Under the pieces are notes generated by a model. It was not told the DNA's origin, did not search any database, and was given only the letters and a program-made list of their open reading frames with translations. Positions 11,328 through 21,659 of a stretch of DNA of 64,000 nt are shown piece by piece. Numbering within the stretch: position 1 is the stretch's first letter; the number at the start of each line of letters is the position of its first letter. A program made the translations under genes and the position numbers. This stretch comes from Ornithodoros turicata (taxonomy: Eukaryota > Arthropoda > Arachnida > Ixodida > Argasidae). The DNA is taken from positions 1,824,001 through 1,888,000 of the forward strand of contig NW_026999326.1 of the NCBI RefSeq assembly GCF_037126465.1, written 5' to 3'.

Positions 11328-12228
11328 TGTAGCGGACGACGACAACGACGACAACGATAGCCACGCGCGTGGAGCACCGGCTTCAGTTCCACCGGCGCGG
11401 CCATGGAGATAGGCCACCGTCACCGCCTCTCCGTGGCATACCATCATCGCCGGTCGGGGCTCATGTAGAGGAAGACCACCGTCCTCTACATTTGGTGACC
11501 CGGACAAAGAACATCGCGTCCGGAGCAATTCGGCCCTTCACCATCCCAAATTTCTGACCACGCCATCGAGCAGCACTACCTCCGGCACACACGGCCCACC
11601 TTCACTCCTACCGCACTCTTCGCTCTCTCACCTACGCTTCTCCCTTCGCTCAAGTCTTCTCACGCTTCTCACTGCCGGCCGCGACACTCGAGCCTTGCGC
11701 TCACCTGCCGGTTGCGGCAGTCGCGGCAGCCGACGCCTCGGCACACTTAAGCCCGTCTCGGCACCTCACTCACTCCACCTGGGACTATCGAGCTTCGGCT
11801 CCCGTGCCGGTCGCGGCACCCCAGGACCACGACACCGAGCGCCTCACTCTCTCTGCGACGGATCGCTGTTCCCGTCCACACCTACCACAGGGATGACTAC
11901 CTACACACGGATGCTGTTCCCGTCTTCATCCTCTCTGAAGTGCCGCCAACGTGTGCCGTGCCCCTATTCGACCACACGTCACCACGTCGATACGCCTACC
12001 ACGGTCGCCCGTTAACTCAAGCTCTTGCGATGCGTCCGCAACGCATCTGACGGCCGGGGGACCCCTGTAGCGGACGACGACAACGACGACAACGATGGCC
12101 ACGCGCGTGGAGCACCGGCTTCAGTTCCACCGGCGCGGCCATGGAGATAGGCCACCGTCACCGCCTCTCCGTGGCATACCATCATCGCCGGTCGGGGCTC
12201 ATGTAGAGGAAGACCACCGTCCTCTACA
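11328..12228 (+). mobile_element. TRIM (miniature LTR retrotransposon)
   Basis: Two 163-bp LTRs (11,328-11,490 and 12,066-12,228), beginning TGTAGCGGACGACGACAAC and ending CCGTCCTCTACA, flank a 575-bp interior. Exact 5-bp target duplications ATCTC lie at 11,323-11,327 and 12,229-12,233. The first LTR is followed by TTTGGTGACCCGGAC, a primer-binding site, and the second is preceded by a purine-rich GGCCGGGGGACCCC tract, so the element points to the plus strand. The interior has no gag or pol; one 106-codon frame (11,695-12,015) is rich in Ser, Pro and Arg without motifs. It depends on proteins from another element. Confidence 0.93.
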
Positions 12229-12233
12229 ATCTC

Positions 12234-13247
12234 ATTGAGTTTCCTGTAGTCGACGCAGAACCTGAGTGTTCCGTCCTTCTTCTTCACTAGTACCACCGGC
12301 GATGCCCACGGACTGGTCGACGGCTGGATAATGTCATCTCTTAGCATCTCTTCTACTTGCGTTCGGATCGTTTCTCGCTCTTTGCAGGAGACCCGGTACG
12401 GCATGCGGTGAATCGGACGGGCCTTTTCGTCGACGATGATGCGGTGCTTCGCAATGGGCGTTTGTCTTACTTTCGACGATGCAGCGAAGCAGTCACTGAA
12501 ATCGTTGAGCATCTGGAGAAGGGTTTGCTTTTGAGTTGTATTGAGTTGGGGGTTTACGTCGAAATGTTCGGCCTCGTGTTCCGTGATGACCGCGATGCGA
12601 GCAGTGTCCATCAGGCAAACATCCGTGGTGGAGTATTGGTCTACGACGACGGCTATCTTCGTGCCGTTCGCCAGGTGTTGTGGCTCCGGGCGAAAATTTG
12701 TGACCAGGAGTTCGAATATTCCGTTTCTTACGGGCACAATTCCTCTTGCTATCCCAATTCCTCGTTCGAGGAGAAGTTGCGTGTTGCCTTCAGCCAACAA
12801 ACAGCCAGTCGGTGCTCTCTCACACGTAGCGGTCACAAGGACTGACGACAAGGGAGGCAGGTTGACGTGCTGAGTCGTCACAGCGGATACGTCCATGTTT
12901 GCACGATTATCCGGGGTTATTCGTGCCCACCACTTGTCTTCTGCTGTTTCCGGCGTTTTAAAAGAGATAACTCCATTTGTGAAGTCGATGATTGCTTCGT
13001 TTTCGACTAGAAAGTCTATTCCGAGTATTACATCCCGTGGGCAGTTCGGCAAGACGGCAAAGCTGACCACGTACTGGATGTCACGCACTTGTATGACTGC
13101 CGTGCATCGGCCAGTCGGTGTTACGACGTGTCCACCAGCAGTGCCGATGTTAGGCTCATCCCACTTCGTTTGCACCTTGCGAAGCTTCTTAGCCAACCTA
13201 CCACTCATAACAGAGTCGTCGGCTCCGGTATCGATTAACGCAATCAT
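12234..13247 (-). pseudogene. pol: Gypsy B protease and reverse transcriptase (5' part)
   Basis: A long open minus-strand frame starts with the retropepsin active site ALIDTGADDSVMS and continues through VILGIDFLVEN (flap and C-terminal region). A linker leads into the RT fingers: HRMPYRVS, then VVLVKKKDGTLRFCVDYRKL, split at LNEI by the TRIM. Up to that point there is no frame break across about 330 codons, which suggests the TRIM insertion inactivated a recently intact gene. Confidence 0.88.
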
Positions 13248-13384
13248 CTCATGGCCGTCGATGAGTATTTTCAGGTTATTTGTAATTTTTCGAGCGTCGT
13301 GTTGGTGCTGCGTTGCTGTTCGTCGAGTTGGAGGAATTGTAACTTGTCGTCGGTCCGCAGCTTCACCTCCCGGAGCTGCAGTCT

Positions 13385-13801
13385 TCAGTTTTCCCGGTTA
13401 GGGCTGCGCCACACAGGTCGTCTTGCCGGTGACGGTGAACGTGCTCTTCCTGGCGACCTGCTGCGGTGGGGGACGCTCGGGGACAGGTCGCGTCGCGAGC
13501 CAGCAGAAGCATTCTGCTGCTGTAGATAGTCTTCAATTGCGGCGGGGCGACTGCCGCGCTGGGGGCGGGGGGCGTCGGGTGAAAAACCGGGAAGGCCAAG
13601 TCGTCGGTAGGGACATCGGCGATAGACGTGGTTGGCCTCTCCGCAGTGGTAGCAGAGCGGTCTGAAGTCGGGAGTCCGCCAAACGTCCGTTTTGCGAAAG
13701 GGCTGAGAGTGTGGCGGGACTCTCGGGGTAGGTTGGACAGGCCGAGGAGGCATCCAACGGTTTCCGTAGTACGACGGACGAGTAGGTGGCACCTGTCTCA
13801 C
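13385..13801 (-). CDS. gag: Gypsy B nucleocapsid region
   Basis: The minus-strand frame carries one CCHC zinc knuckle (CYHCGEANHVYRRC) followed by a basic, Arg/Ser/Pro-rich tail (RSRSPGRARSPSPARRP). It is read in a different frame from the upstream capsid part (13,868-14,593) and may be joined by frameshifting, or a mutation may separate them. It would bind and package element RNA. Confidence 0.7.
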   Translation of the reverse strand: MRQVPPTRPSYYGNRWMPPRPVQPTPRVPPHSQPFRKTDVWRTPDFRPLCYHCGEANHVYRRCPYRRLGLPGFSPDAPRPQRGSRPAAIEDYLQQQNASAGSRRDLSPSVPHRSRSPGRARSPSPARRPVWRSPNREN

Positions 13802-13867
13802 AGCGGCGGCGTAGGTTGGTCTCGGTACTTCGGCGTCGGGGTTGGCGGTTGACGATGTCTGGATTGC

Positions 13868-14593
13868 CTACTGAACCTCGTCCTTGATGATCGCACCGAT
13901 CGAAGACAAAGGGTCTTGAGCCTTCTCAGGACAGAGGAGAGCTCGTACTTCTTCGCGTACCACCTCTCGAATCAGCTGTCTGAGCGATCCGACGTCGAGG
14001 CCAGCGGTCGTGGAGAAAGCCTCGTAGCCCTGGTGTCGTTCGTTGACGGTAGCGCGAGAGAGCAGGGTCCTCTCAATGCGGACGGCCTCGTCCAGAAAAG
14101 CGTCGGTCGTGGCGGGTGGTTCCCGGGACAGGGCGCGAAAAATTTCTTCTTTTACGCCCCTCATGAGTCGCTGAACCTTCTTCTCCTCGGATGCTTTGGG
14201 GTCAGCTCGCCGGAAGAGCCGCAACACATCTTCGACGAAGCCTGTAACGCTTTCGTTTGGCAGCTGGATCCGTTTCTGGAGCAGATGTTCAGCGCGTTCA
14301 GCTCGTTGTTGAAAAGCGAACGCCTCGCGGAGTTTGCTTTTGAAGACGTCCCAGGACGTGAGCGAAGTCTCCCGGTTCTCGAACCATGTCTTCGCGGTGC
14401 TTTCCAGGGAGAAATAGACGTTGACGAGCTTCTGGTCGTCACTCCAGTTGTTGAACTTGGCGATCCGCTCATACTGGTCGACCCAATCGTCCACGTCGTC
14501 GTAATACTCCCCGCTGAATGTCTTCGGCGACCGTGCAGGGGCTATGGGCGTGGCAACAGGTTGCGCCACTTGGGTACTGCTCTCCGCAGTCAT
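13868..14593 (-). CDS. gag: Gypsy B gag (matrix/capsid part)
   Basis: 241 codons starting MTAESSTQVAQPV at 14,593, about 125 bp downstream of the 5' LTR. The capsid signature is clear: FSGEYYDDVDDWVDQYERIA, then STAKTWFENRE, then LREAFAFQQRAERAEHLLQ and ESVTGFVEDVLRLFRRADP, the retrotransposon gag helix bundle. It ends at IIKDEVQ, just ahead of the nucleocapsid frame. Intact in itself. Confidence 0.88.
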   Translation of the reverse strand: MTAESSTQVAQPVATPIAPARSPKTFSGEYYDDVDDWVDQYERIAKFNNWSDDQKLVNVYFSLESTAKTWFENRETSLTSWDVFKSKLREAFAFQQRAERAEHLLQKRIQLPNESVTGFVEDVLRLFRRADPKASEEKKVQRLMRGVKEEIFRALSREPPATTDAFLDEAVRIERTLLSRATVNERHQGYEAFSTTAGLDVGSLRQLIREVVREEVRALLCPEKAQDPLSSIGAIIKDEVQ

Positions 14594-14718
14594 CTTCTTC
14601 TTGCGTTTAGAGGGTTCGAATGGACCGAATTCTGCAGGCAGACCAAGCTGTCTTCTGCTTTTTCACAGTTGGTCTTCCCGACCGTTGGACAAGGAATGCC
14701 CCGCACCTCCACCAGAAA

Positions 14719-15021
14719 TGTCACGAAGCGAAATGGGTCGGCGAGTCGTCGAATAAACAGCAAACGGTTTATTAAACTACTTGGTAGCAAAAACACAAGA
14801 GTGATAGCTCTCTGAACACAACTAAGTCCAAAGCATGAATGCTCCAGCCTTGAGCGCAAAAGCATTTAAGCGTCGCGCCGAAAAGTCTAGAAACAGCACG
14901 TGCGTTTGCCAAAGAGCAGGCGATGTGTCTGGAAGCTTCTTGCTTCTTCTTCAGCATGCGCCGAGATGAGACGCACCGTTTCGTGCCTGCCCTGGAAGTT
15001 TCGCGATGATGATTCGTGGCA
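14719..15021 (-). repeat. 5' LTR of Gypsy B
   Basis: On the minus strand it starts TGCCACGAATCATC and ends CGCTTCGTGACA, with short imperfect inverted ends. An AATAAA signal lies near 14,755 and the following TTTCTGGTGGAGGTGC is in the primer-binding position. At its outer side, Gypsy A coding sequence resumes directly (ATATGAAAAAGAGCGG). No partner LTR exists in the window. Confidence 0.8.
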
Positions 15022-16545
15022 ATATGAAAAAGAGCGGGTTATCAGAGCGGTAGAAGGCCCAACCTCTTGGCGTGCAGGCATCGTACCGGTTGTTAAACGT
15101 TCCGGAGACGTGAGGATATGCGTGGACCTTACGAGGTTGAACCAAGCAGTCCTGCGAGAACGTTATGTATTGCCCACGGTAGAAGAAACGCTGGGGCAGC
15201 TTCAAAACCCTCGTGTATTTTCTAAACTTGACGCAAATTCTGGCTTTTACCAGATCAAGTTGTCGCCAGCAAGCCAGGAATTAACGACCTTCATCACGCC
15301 TTTTGGCAGATATTGCTTTACGAGAATGCCTTTTGGTATAACCTCAGCGCCCGAGTACTTTCAAACAAAGATATCCGAGATACTTAACGGCGTTCCAGGG
15401 GTAGCGAACATGATGGATGGCATTCCTGTTTATGGGGAGACCGAAGCGGAACATGATTCTAACCTCCAGAAAGTTCTGAGGAGACTGCAAGCGTCGGGCG
15501 CGTCGCTAAATGCCGCAAAGTGCGTGTTCAAAACAAAAGAAATAAATTTCCTGGGCTATCTCCTCAATGAAAATGGAATAAGTCCAGACCCGGACAAAGT
15601 CTTTGCAATCAAAAACCTTCCGCCACCAACGGATGTTTCGGGCGTCAGACGGTTTTTAGGGATGGCAACTTGCATGGCAAGGTTTCTACCTCATCTAGCC
15701 GACAAAACTGCATCGCTGCGAGAGTTGTTGCGAAAGAACACAGAATGGACCTGGGGTCCATCACAACAAGCTGGCTTTAAGGACATTAAAGACGCCATCG
15801 CATCGGCAGAGTGCACCGTTAGGTATAATCCCGCCTACCCAACCATATTGTCAGCGGACTGCTCTTCATACGGAATTGGCGCTGTTCTCATGCAAATTCA
15901 ACCCGATGGCGAAACACGGCCAGTAGCGTTTGCCTCAAGGTCACTAACCCCGACAGAGCAACGTTATGCACAGTTAGAAAAAGAGGCGCTCGCTCTTACA
16001 TGGGCCGCAGAAAGATTTCAGGAGTACCTGTGTGGACTTAAAGTGACATTTGAGACAGATCACCAACCATTGGTTACGCTTTTCTGGATATTCTACCGCC
16101 TGGCATTCAGCGCTTTAGGATGAGACTCATGCGCTTCACCTACGACGTGGTGTACGTGCCCGGCAAAAAGATGGTTACCCCAGACACATTATCCAGAGCG
16201 CCAGCCAGTAATCCCAAGGACGAAAAATATGGCATCGGTACAACAGAAGTAGAAGCCTTCGCTCACGCTGCACTGGATAGCATCTCGTCTAGTGTCCAGC
16301 TAGAAATGGTCAAGAGAGCCCAAGAGTCAGACGGCACATGTCGGCTTTCGAAGCAATGTTGTGAAAACGGTTGGCCACAGAACCACTCTCTTCCGTTCGA
16401 ACTAATGCGGTATTGGCAAGATTGCGCCTTGATTACGTGCTGCAAGGGTGTGCTCCTTAGAGGAACTCGTCTCGTGATACCAAAAGAACTTCAGCTCCAG
16501 ACTTTACGCTTTCTTCACGACGGTCAGCTTGGAACCGTCCGCTGA
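15022..16545 (+). pseudogene. pol: Gypsy A reverse transcriptase and RNase H (broken)
   Basis: The RT of Gypsy A resumes: VIRAVEGPTSWRAGIVPVVK, VRICVDLTRLNQAV, LDANSGFYQIKL, MPFGITSAPEYFQ. The catalytic box reads NMMDGIPVYG, so the second Asp of the usual MDD/LDD motif is replaced by Gly. LGYLLNENGISPDPDK and a complete RNase H (SADCSSYGIGAVL, QLEKEALAL, TDHQPLV) follow. A frame change near 16,110 leads into the connection segment (VYVPGKKMVTPDTLSRAP) and a stop at 16,543. Both the active-site change and the frame change argue for a dead enzyme. Confidence 0.9.
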
Positions 16546-17607
16546 AGAGCCAAAGCGAGAGAGACTGTGTGGTGGCCGGGGCTCAGTAGCCAGCTTGCGG
16601 TAATGATAAGGAAGTGCGCGAAATGTGCTCAGCTGCGTCACCAAAATAGCGAACCGCTTATCGTCTCTCCAACCCCTGAGCATCCATGGCAGAAGTTGGG
16701 CGCCGATTTGTTTGATTTGAACTAACGGACTTACCTACTGATTGTGGACTATCTATCTCGCTTTCCAGAGATAGCTCTTCTGGAGAGGGTGACCGCTAAG
16801 TGCGTCGTGGAACATATGAAAAGCATATTCGCAAGGCATGGGATACCGGACACCTTAATCAGCGATAACGGACCTCAATTCGCAAGTCAAGAATTTGCGA
16901 ACTTTTCCCGTCTTTACGGCTTTACGCACCGAACTTCTAGTCCTCGCTATCCGCAAGCTAACGAAGAAGTAGAAAGAATGGTCCAAACCATCAAAAGGGT
17001 GCTGCAGGAGGCGGATGGCCCCTACTTATCACTGCTTGCATACCGAGACACGCCGGGGCCCATTGGGAAAAGTTCTGCCGAGATACTGATGGGACGAAGG
17101 CTACGATCAAGACTGCCAATACATCCGAGACTGCTTCGACCTCAGAAAGTTAACTTCAAGATGCTTCGCAACAAAGATAAAAGTTACCGTCGGAAACGAG
17201 CGGCGGATTTCGACAAGCGGCACGCAGTAAGAGACCTGCGTTCGCTAAAACCCGGCGAACATGTTTGGGTTAAAGACTCCAAGAAACAGGGAACCGTCCT
17301 CAGAAAGGCCGACGCACATAGGTCGTACATCTTTCGTACCTCCTGGGGAGACATCAAGAGGAACAGAAGAAGCATGGTTGACATCTACTGTCCTGAACTG
17401 GAACCGCCTCGACATGAACCTCCTCCTAACCAACAAGAAGGGAACGACATACAAAGCCCTATGCGAGGAACGTGCGAGCCACCCTACGAAGTGCATGAGG
17501 ACATTAGTAGTGACAGTGATCATCAACTCCAGGAACGGAGAAGTCCAATCGCTGTGACACGGTACGGCAGACACGTATACCGACCGCCACGATACGGGGT
17601 TGAGTAA
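16546..17607 (+). pseudogene. pol: Gypsy A integrase (broken)
   Basis: After the stop the frame continues with ETVWWPGLSSQL and the zinc-binding pair CAKCAQLRHQ. The catalytic core follows: the first Asp in LGADLFDL (then a TAA), TLISDNGPQFAS with the second Asp, and the Glu in NEEVERMVQTIK, so all three DDE positions are visible. The C-terminal part is basic and ends at 17,607 with a stop. About 310 bp of non-coding sequence separates it from the polypurine tract. Confidence 0.88.
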
Positions 17608-17902
17608 TAAGTGAGCGTGGTGCGTGAGCACCGAGACATGCTTGACTTTTTTTTAGTTTGCACAAAGAACTCTTAGTGCTTTTGAAATAATGAAATTGAG
17701 TTAATATTGTGAAATGCAATGAGCGTTTGCAATGCTTTGAAAGTGCAGGTTTGAGTGTGCAAATTTATTTTGTTCTCGCAAACCGTTCGGGAAGTATAAG
17801 AATTTGATGAAGCATTGTAGATGATGTAGTTTAATGAAGTGTTTGATGAAGCATTTGTATGAAGTATATTCCCTGCCTTCTTTAACTCTGGCTTCCTTAC
17901 TT

Positions 17903-17917
17903 TTATTTGAAGGGGGA
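17903..17917 (+). promoter_or_regulatory. Polypurine tract of Gypsy A
   Basis: TTTGAAGGGGGA lies immediately 5' of the 3' LTR, the standard plus-strand primer site for LTR-element cDNA synthesis. Confidence 0.8.
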
Positions 17918-18105
17918 TGTCGTGTTATGGCCTATCATGTGTTTAATCACTATCAACGTGTGCTATCTGTTGCCATCGCACGCGGTTAGCCTTGAACTTG
18001 TTTACTTGGGCATGCCATACTTAAGCGGCGTATCACGGAAATAAAGGATTCCTTCCCCTGCTCAAAGCTGGCAGTTACTCAGTCAGACGCCTGGGAGACA
18101 CGACA
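17918..18105 (+). repeat. 3' LTR of Gypsy A
   Basis: 188 bp, nearly identical to the 5' LTR and followed by the target duplication ATGCT at 18,106-18,110. Confidence 0.95.
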
Positions 18106-18110
18106 ATGCT

Positions 18111-18580
18111 CAGAAACCGCGTAATGTTGAAACTCGTTTCCAACAAATTCTGCACCTATCATATATGCAGAACAGGTACAGTATAAACTTTACAGAGGCG
18201 ATGATGATCATATTCCATGTAAACATCATAGCGGTGTGCACTGAGATATATCCTATGCTTGAATCATCTAAAAATATTCACGCGATTACTGTTTCTCACA
18301 ATGGTTTTGTTTTCTCTCTTCTTCGCTTGAAAGCTTCAAAGGAATCCGGAAGGCGGATCGTTATCGCCGTCCACATCCGCTTTTCTGTTCTTGCACCCTG
18401 CGCTGTGCGTGCTTTGTTGTTGCATGGTTTCTTTGTTTCATGAGTAATCTTCAACATCATCTGCTTTTTGGTACGTCTGCCGTTTTGAGAGTTTACGATT
18501 ATAATCACTGCACTGCACATAGCGGTTTTCTCAATAGTGCTTGCATATTACCCGAAGTAGTGGTTCTACAACGCAGAGCC
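18111..18580. other. Sequence upstream of TNP2-like transposase 1
   Basis: No separate gene recognised. An open frame continues upstream of the likely start at 18,581, but without family similarity. It may hold the 5' untranslated region. Confidence 0.35.
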
Positions 18581-20660
18581 ATGCCTAAAGCGAAGAACAA
18601 GCGCTACATATACCACAAGGCATACAGAGAGTGTAAGGGAGTGATTGCAGGCTATTCTAAAGGGTGTGAACATTCACAAGAACCTTCGACGTCCACAGAG
18701 CTATCGGTTGAGCTAGGTGGATCTTCGAGCAACGAGGATATGCCGGAGCATGACGATTGCTCTTCGCCAGCCTCGCTAGCTCAAGATACCTCGCAGTCAG
18801 TATCTTCTGTAATTGACGAGCCTTGTCAAACCGTTGCCAGTATCGCAGCTACGGATTCCCAGACTTTCAGTACTACACCTGTGGAAGCAATTTCGCAGTT
18901 AGAAGTACCCACGCATTCAATGGAATACACTACGCTACATGACCAAATTAGACGCTGGGCCGCAACGCAAAATGTACCGCAAACAGCTGTCACTGCACTC
19001 CTGAAAATTCTTGGCACACATTCCTGTCATGCCGAGTTCCTTTCCGATGCATGCACACTGTTAAACACTCCCCGCAGTACATCAACTAACGTTTCTGCAC
19101 TATGCCTTGGGAAATACTGCCATTTCGGTATAGCGCCTGGTCTTCAGTCTCTGCTGTGCCGCTTGCGAAAGGTACCTAGAGTCTTGCCTTTAATTATAAA
19201 CGTTGATGGACACCAATAAGCAACAGCTCGAAACTTCAGCTTTGACCCATCCAGTGCTGAGTGAAAGGGCTCTCCTGTAATGGAGTGTTTCTGGTTGGAG
19301 TTTATGCAGGCACAGAGAAGCCAACAGATCCCAACGAGTATTTGCGGCCTTTTGTCAGCGAAGCGAAACAGCTTTGTGCTGATGCGATAAGGATCAATGG
19401 CAAATATCACGATGTAGAAGTTAATCGTATGTAGTTGCATCGTATGTGATGCACCAGCGCGAGCGTTTGTTATGTTGACGAAAGGCCGCAATGCTCGTTC
19501 AGGGTGCCCCAAGTGCACAGTTGAGGGCGGATACAAAACCAACAGAATGCGTTTCCTAAACATGAGTGCACCCCTAAGAACGGACACAACTTTCCGCGAG
19601 CAACACGATATGGAGCACCATAGAGGGACTTCAGTTCTCACTGAACTTAACATTGACTGCATATTTGCGGTGCCTCTTGATTATATGCACTTGATCTGCT
19701 TAGGCGTGATGAAGTATTTGCTAATGTTGTGGACTCGTGGTCACCGCCATGCAGTTGGGCCAGCCGACAGAGGGATGATATCAGAGATAAACGTATCTCT
19801 TGTTAAGCACATGCCATCAGAATTTAGCAGGAAGCCAAGGGCACTGGATGAACTGGATCGCTGGAAGGCGACAGAGTTTATGTTGATACTCTTGTACACT
19901 GGTCCCTGTGTTTTCAAAGGTCACCTGCCTGACGACGTCTACAGCAATTTTGTCACCCATCACTCTGCAATATATATTCTTGCCAGCCCAGAGCTATGCC
20001 AGGTTCATTGCTCGTATGCGGAAACTCAACTGCGATTCTTTGTGAGCCAGTTTGCTGCACTTTACGGTGACCATCAAGTATCATTCAGTGTGCACTGCTG
20101 CATACATTTGGCTAAAGACGTAGAGAAGCACGGCAATCTTGAAAGCTTTAGCGCATTTCCATTTGAAAACAATATGAAATTCTTAACACAACTGCTTCGA
20201 AAACATGAGCTGCCCTTGGAGCAGCTGTATAATCGGTTCGCAGAACAGACCACCTTGTCGCAGGAAAAGTATGTAGAGCAAAACAAGATGTGTCAGCCTC
20301 ACTCTAGCGGTCCAGTTCCCACAGGATGCACAAGCCCACAGTATAAATCTATTAAACACTGTGGATATACTCTGGGTATAAATGAAGGGGATAACTGCTG
20401 CGCAGTGGGAGGTCACATTGTTGTGATATTCAACTTTGCAACTTTGCACTCTACGTAGGAGGTGGTGGTGGTTGGACGAGAGTTCTGCCACAAAGAGGAT
20501 TTGTATGTGCTTCCATTTGAATCATCACGCCTTGGCATCCACATCATTTCCAAGCTCTCTGACCTGAAATGGTGGCGACTAACTGATGTGAAAAAATTGG
20601 TGAAATTGCCTTTTAAGGGCCGTCACGTGGTTGTGATGTGTGCTTTTGGTGAAGGTCCGT
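18581..20660 (+). pseudogene. TNP2-like (EnSpm/CACTA-type) transposase 1, decayed
   Basis: The likely start is ATG 18,581 (MPKAKNKRYIYHKAYREC). An acidic Ser-rich leader is followed by the conserved core. LPLIINVDG at 19,190-19,210 is the tnp2 metal-site block. After a frame change come VGVYAGTEKPTDPNEYLRPF, then CDAPARAFV and a GCPKCTVEG zinc-like motif (about 19,500). FAVPLDYMHLICLGVMKYLL at 19,660-19,720 is the most diagnostic segment. The C-terminal part has SGPVPTGCTSPQYKSI and CCAVGGHIVVI. At least three frame changes plus a TGA in the NVDG..PIQC region show it is dead. It would act in the nucleus to cut and join element ends. A DUF4806-type gene follows on the same strand, seven bases beyond. 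Confidence 0.85.
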
Positions 20661-20666
20661 GCCACA

Positions 20667-20838
20667 ATGTTTGCAATTGCACACTTCCCGACGAACAATG
20701 AAATTGATGTTGTTCCTGCATCTTGGATAACCGGTACAACATGCAAGTGGCCAAAGGTTTCATCGGACAAGGCCAAAAAGTTGGTCATGAAGTCAGCACC
20801 TCCTGAGGAATCATGGGATGTGTACAAAGTCATTGTAC
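20667..20838 (+). pseudogene. DUF4806-type gene, exon 1
   Basis: ATG at 20,667 opens MFAIAHFPTNNEIDVVPASW, the N-terminal signature of these proteins, followed by a KAKKLVMKSAPPEESWDVY segment. The exact splice donor near 20,838 is weak (GTGGAA), so the exon end is approximate. Confidence 0.6.
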
Positions 20839-21094
20839 GTGGAATTTACTGTACCTCAGCTGGACGTCGGTCTGCATGGTAGCTTGTCATGCTTTAGACG
20901 TGCACAGAACATCAACTCAGAAAATCACGTTCTCAAGAAAAGACGGTGTTTAATTGTTTCGCAGCAGTGCATTTTGTCACGGCAAAGGTGATTGCATGTT
21001 CTAGTTTCATTTGGCTTTCCCAATCAATCCTCTGTGGTACAAGCATATGCTGAGCAATGTACTAAGTTTAACATAAGTAGAGTAGACAATCGAG

Positions 21095-21257
21095 CTGGTG
21101 TATACGATTGAACGGAAACATCTTGAGTCTGAGGAGCAACGAAGGGGAGGGAGGGAACCTACACAGGATGGGTCTTGTCCCGTGTCCGTCCTGTGTAGTT
21201 CCCCCCCCCCCCTTCGTTGCTCCTGAGACTCAAGGAGATGTTTCCGTTCAGTGTACC
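21095..21257. repeat. Hairpin-forming inverted repeat, ~75-bp arms
   Basis: About 21,095-21,172 is the inverted copy of about 21,181-21,257 (GAACGGAAACATCT.., GAGCAACGAAGGGG.., CTACACAGGA). It lies in the first intron of the DUF4806-type gene. A C-run at 21,201-21,212 sits in the right arm. It looks like a small foldback element. Confidence 0.75.
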
Positions 21258-21377
21258 AAGTATTTGGAAGGGCTTGTTGAATTCCTGTAGACAATAGCTG
21301 TGCATGTATTCTACATCTGTGAGTCTGGATGGCAAATTTTCTAAACTTTAGTTTTATAAGTTTGCTTTGTTTTTCAG

Positions 21378-21478
21378 CAATGTATCCAGATGCCCGCAGG
21401 AAACTTAATGACCTGCAATACACCTTTGATGTTAACTCTGATTGTGAAGGGGACGGAAGAAAGCGGAACTGGGTAGTA
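21378..21478 (+). pseudogene. DUF4806-type gene, exon 2, left half
   Basis: Acceptor GTTTTTCAG at 21,377 precedes MYPDARRKLNDLQYTF and DVNSDCEGDGRKRNW. The coding frame reaches GTA GTA at 21,478 and is cut there by the giant palindromic element. Its continuation begins at 32,639. Confidence 0.65.
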
Positions 21479-21659
21479 TAGTTTAAGACGGCATAATAAC
21501 CGTACTGTGCAACGACCACGTTTTCTAATCCAAGATGACCGATTCTAATCCAATTCTAAGCCAAAATCCAGCTCTAAGCCAACAGAATCCAGTTCTAAGC
21601 CAACACAATCCACTTGTAACCCAACACAAGACAAATCCAAAGCCATCTGATAGGCCGCA

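Larger units (their letters stand above)
9766..15021 (-). mobile_element. Gypsy-type LTR retrotransposon B, 3'-truncated, nested
   Basis: Inserted antisense in the RT of Gypsy A. On the minus strand it reads 5' LTR (15,021-14,719), gag, nucleocapsid, protease, RT, RNase H and the N-terminal part of integrase, then ends inside integrase at about 9,766 with no 3' LTR. The loss of the 3' end implies a deletion at or after insertion, and no target duplication can be scored. A TRIM (11,328-12,228) interrupts its RT. The gag and protease-RT frames are long and open, so it is less decayed than Gypsy A. Confidence 0.9.
8129..18105 (+). mobile_element. Gypsy-type LTR retrotransposon A, interrupted
   Basis: A full-length LTR element bounded by two 188-bp LTRs (8,129-8,316 and 17,918-18,105), both starting TGTCGTGTTATGG and ending GAGACACGACA. 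It is flanked by an exact 5-bp target duplication ATGCT (8,124-8,128 and 18,106-18,110). Gene order gag, protease, RT, RNase H, integrase identifies the Gypsy (Ty3) group. About 5.26 kb of foreign sequence (Gypsy B plus a TRIM, 9,766-15,021) sits in the RT region; without it the element is about 4.7 kb. No envelope-like frame was seen. Frameshifts and stops in every domain make it non-functional. Confidence 0.95.

Noticed and set aside
13916..14815. 299-codon plus-strand frame
   Set aside because: It is the antisense shadow of the Gypsy B gag frame (14,593-13,868) and carries no motif of its own.
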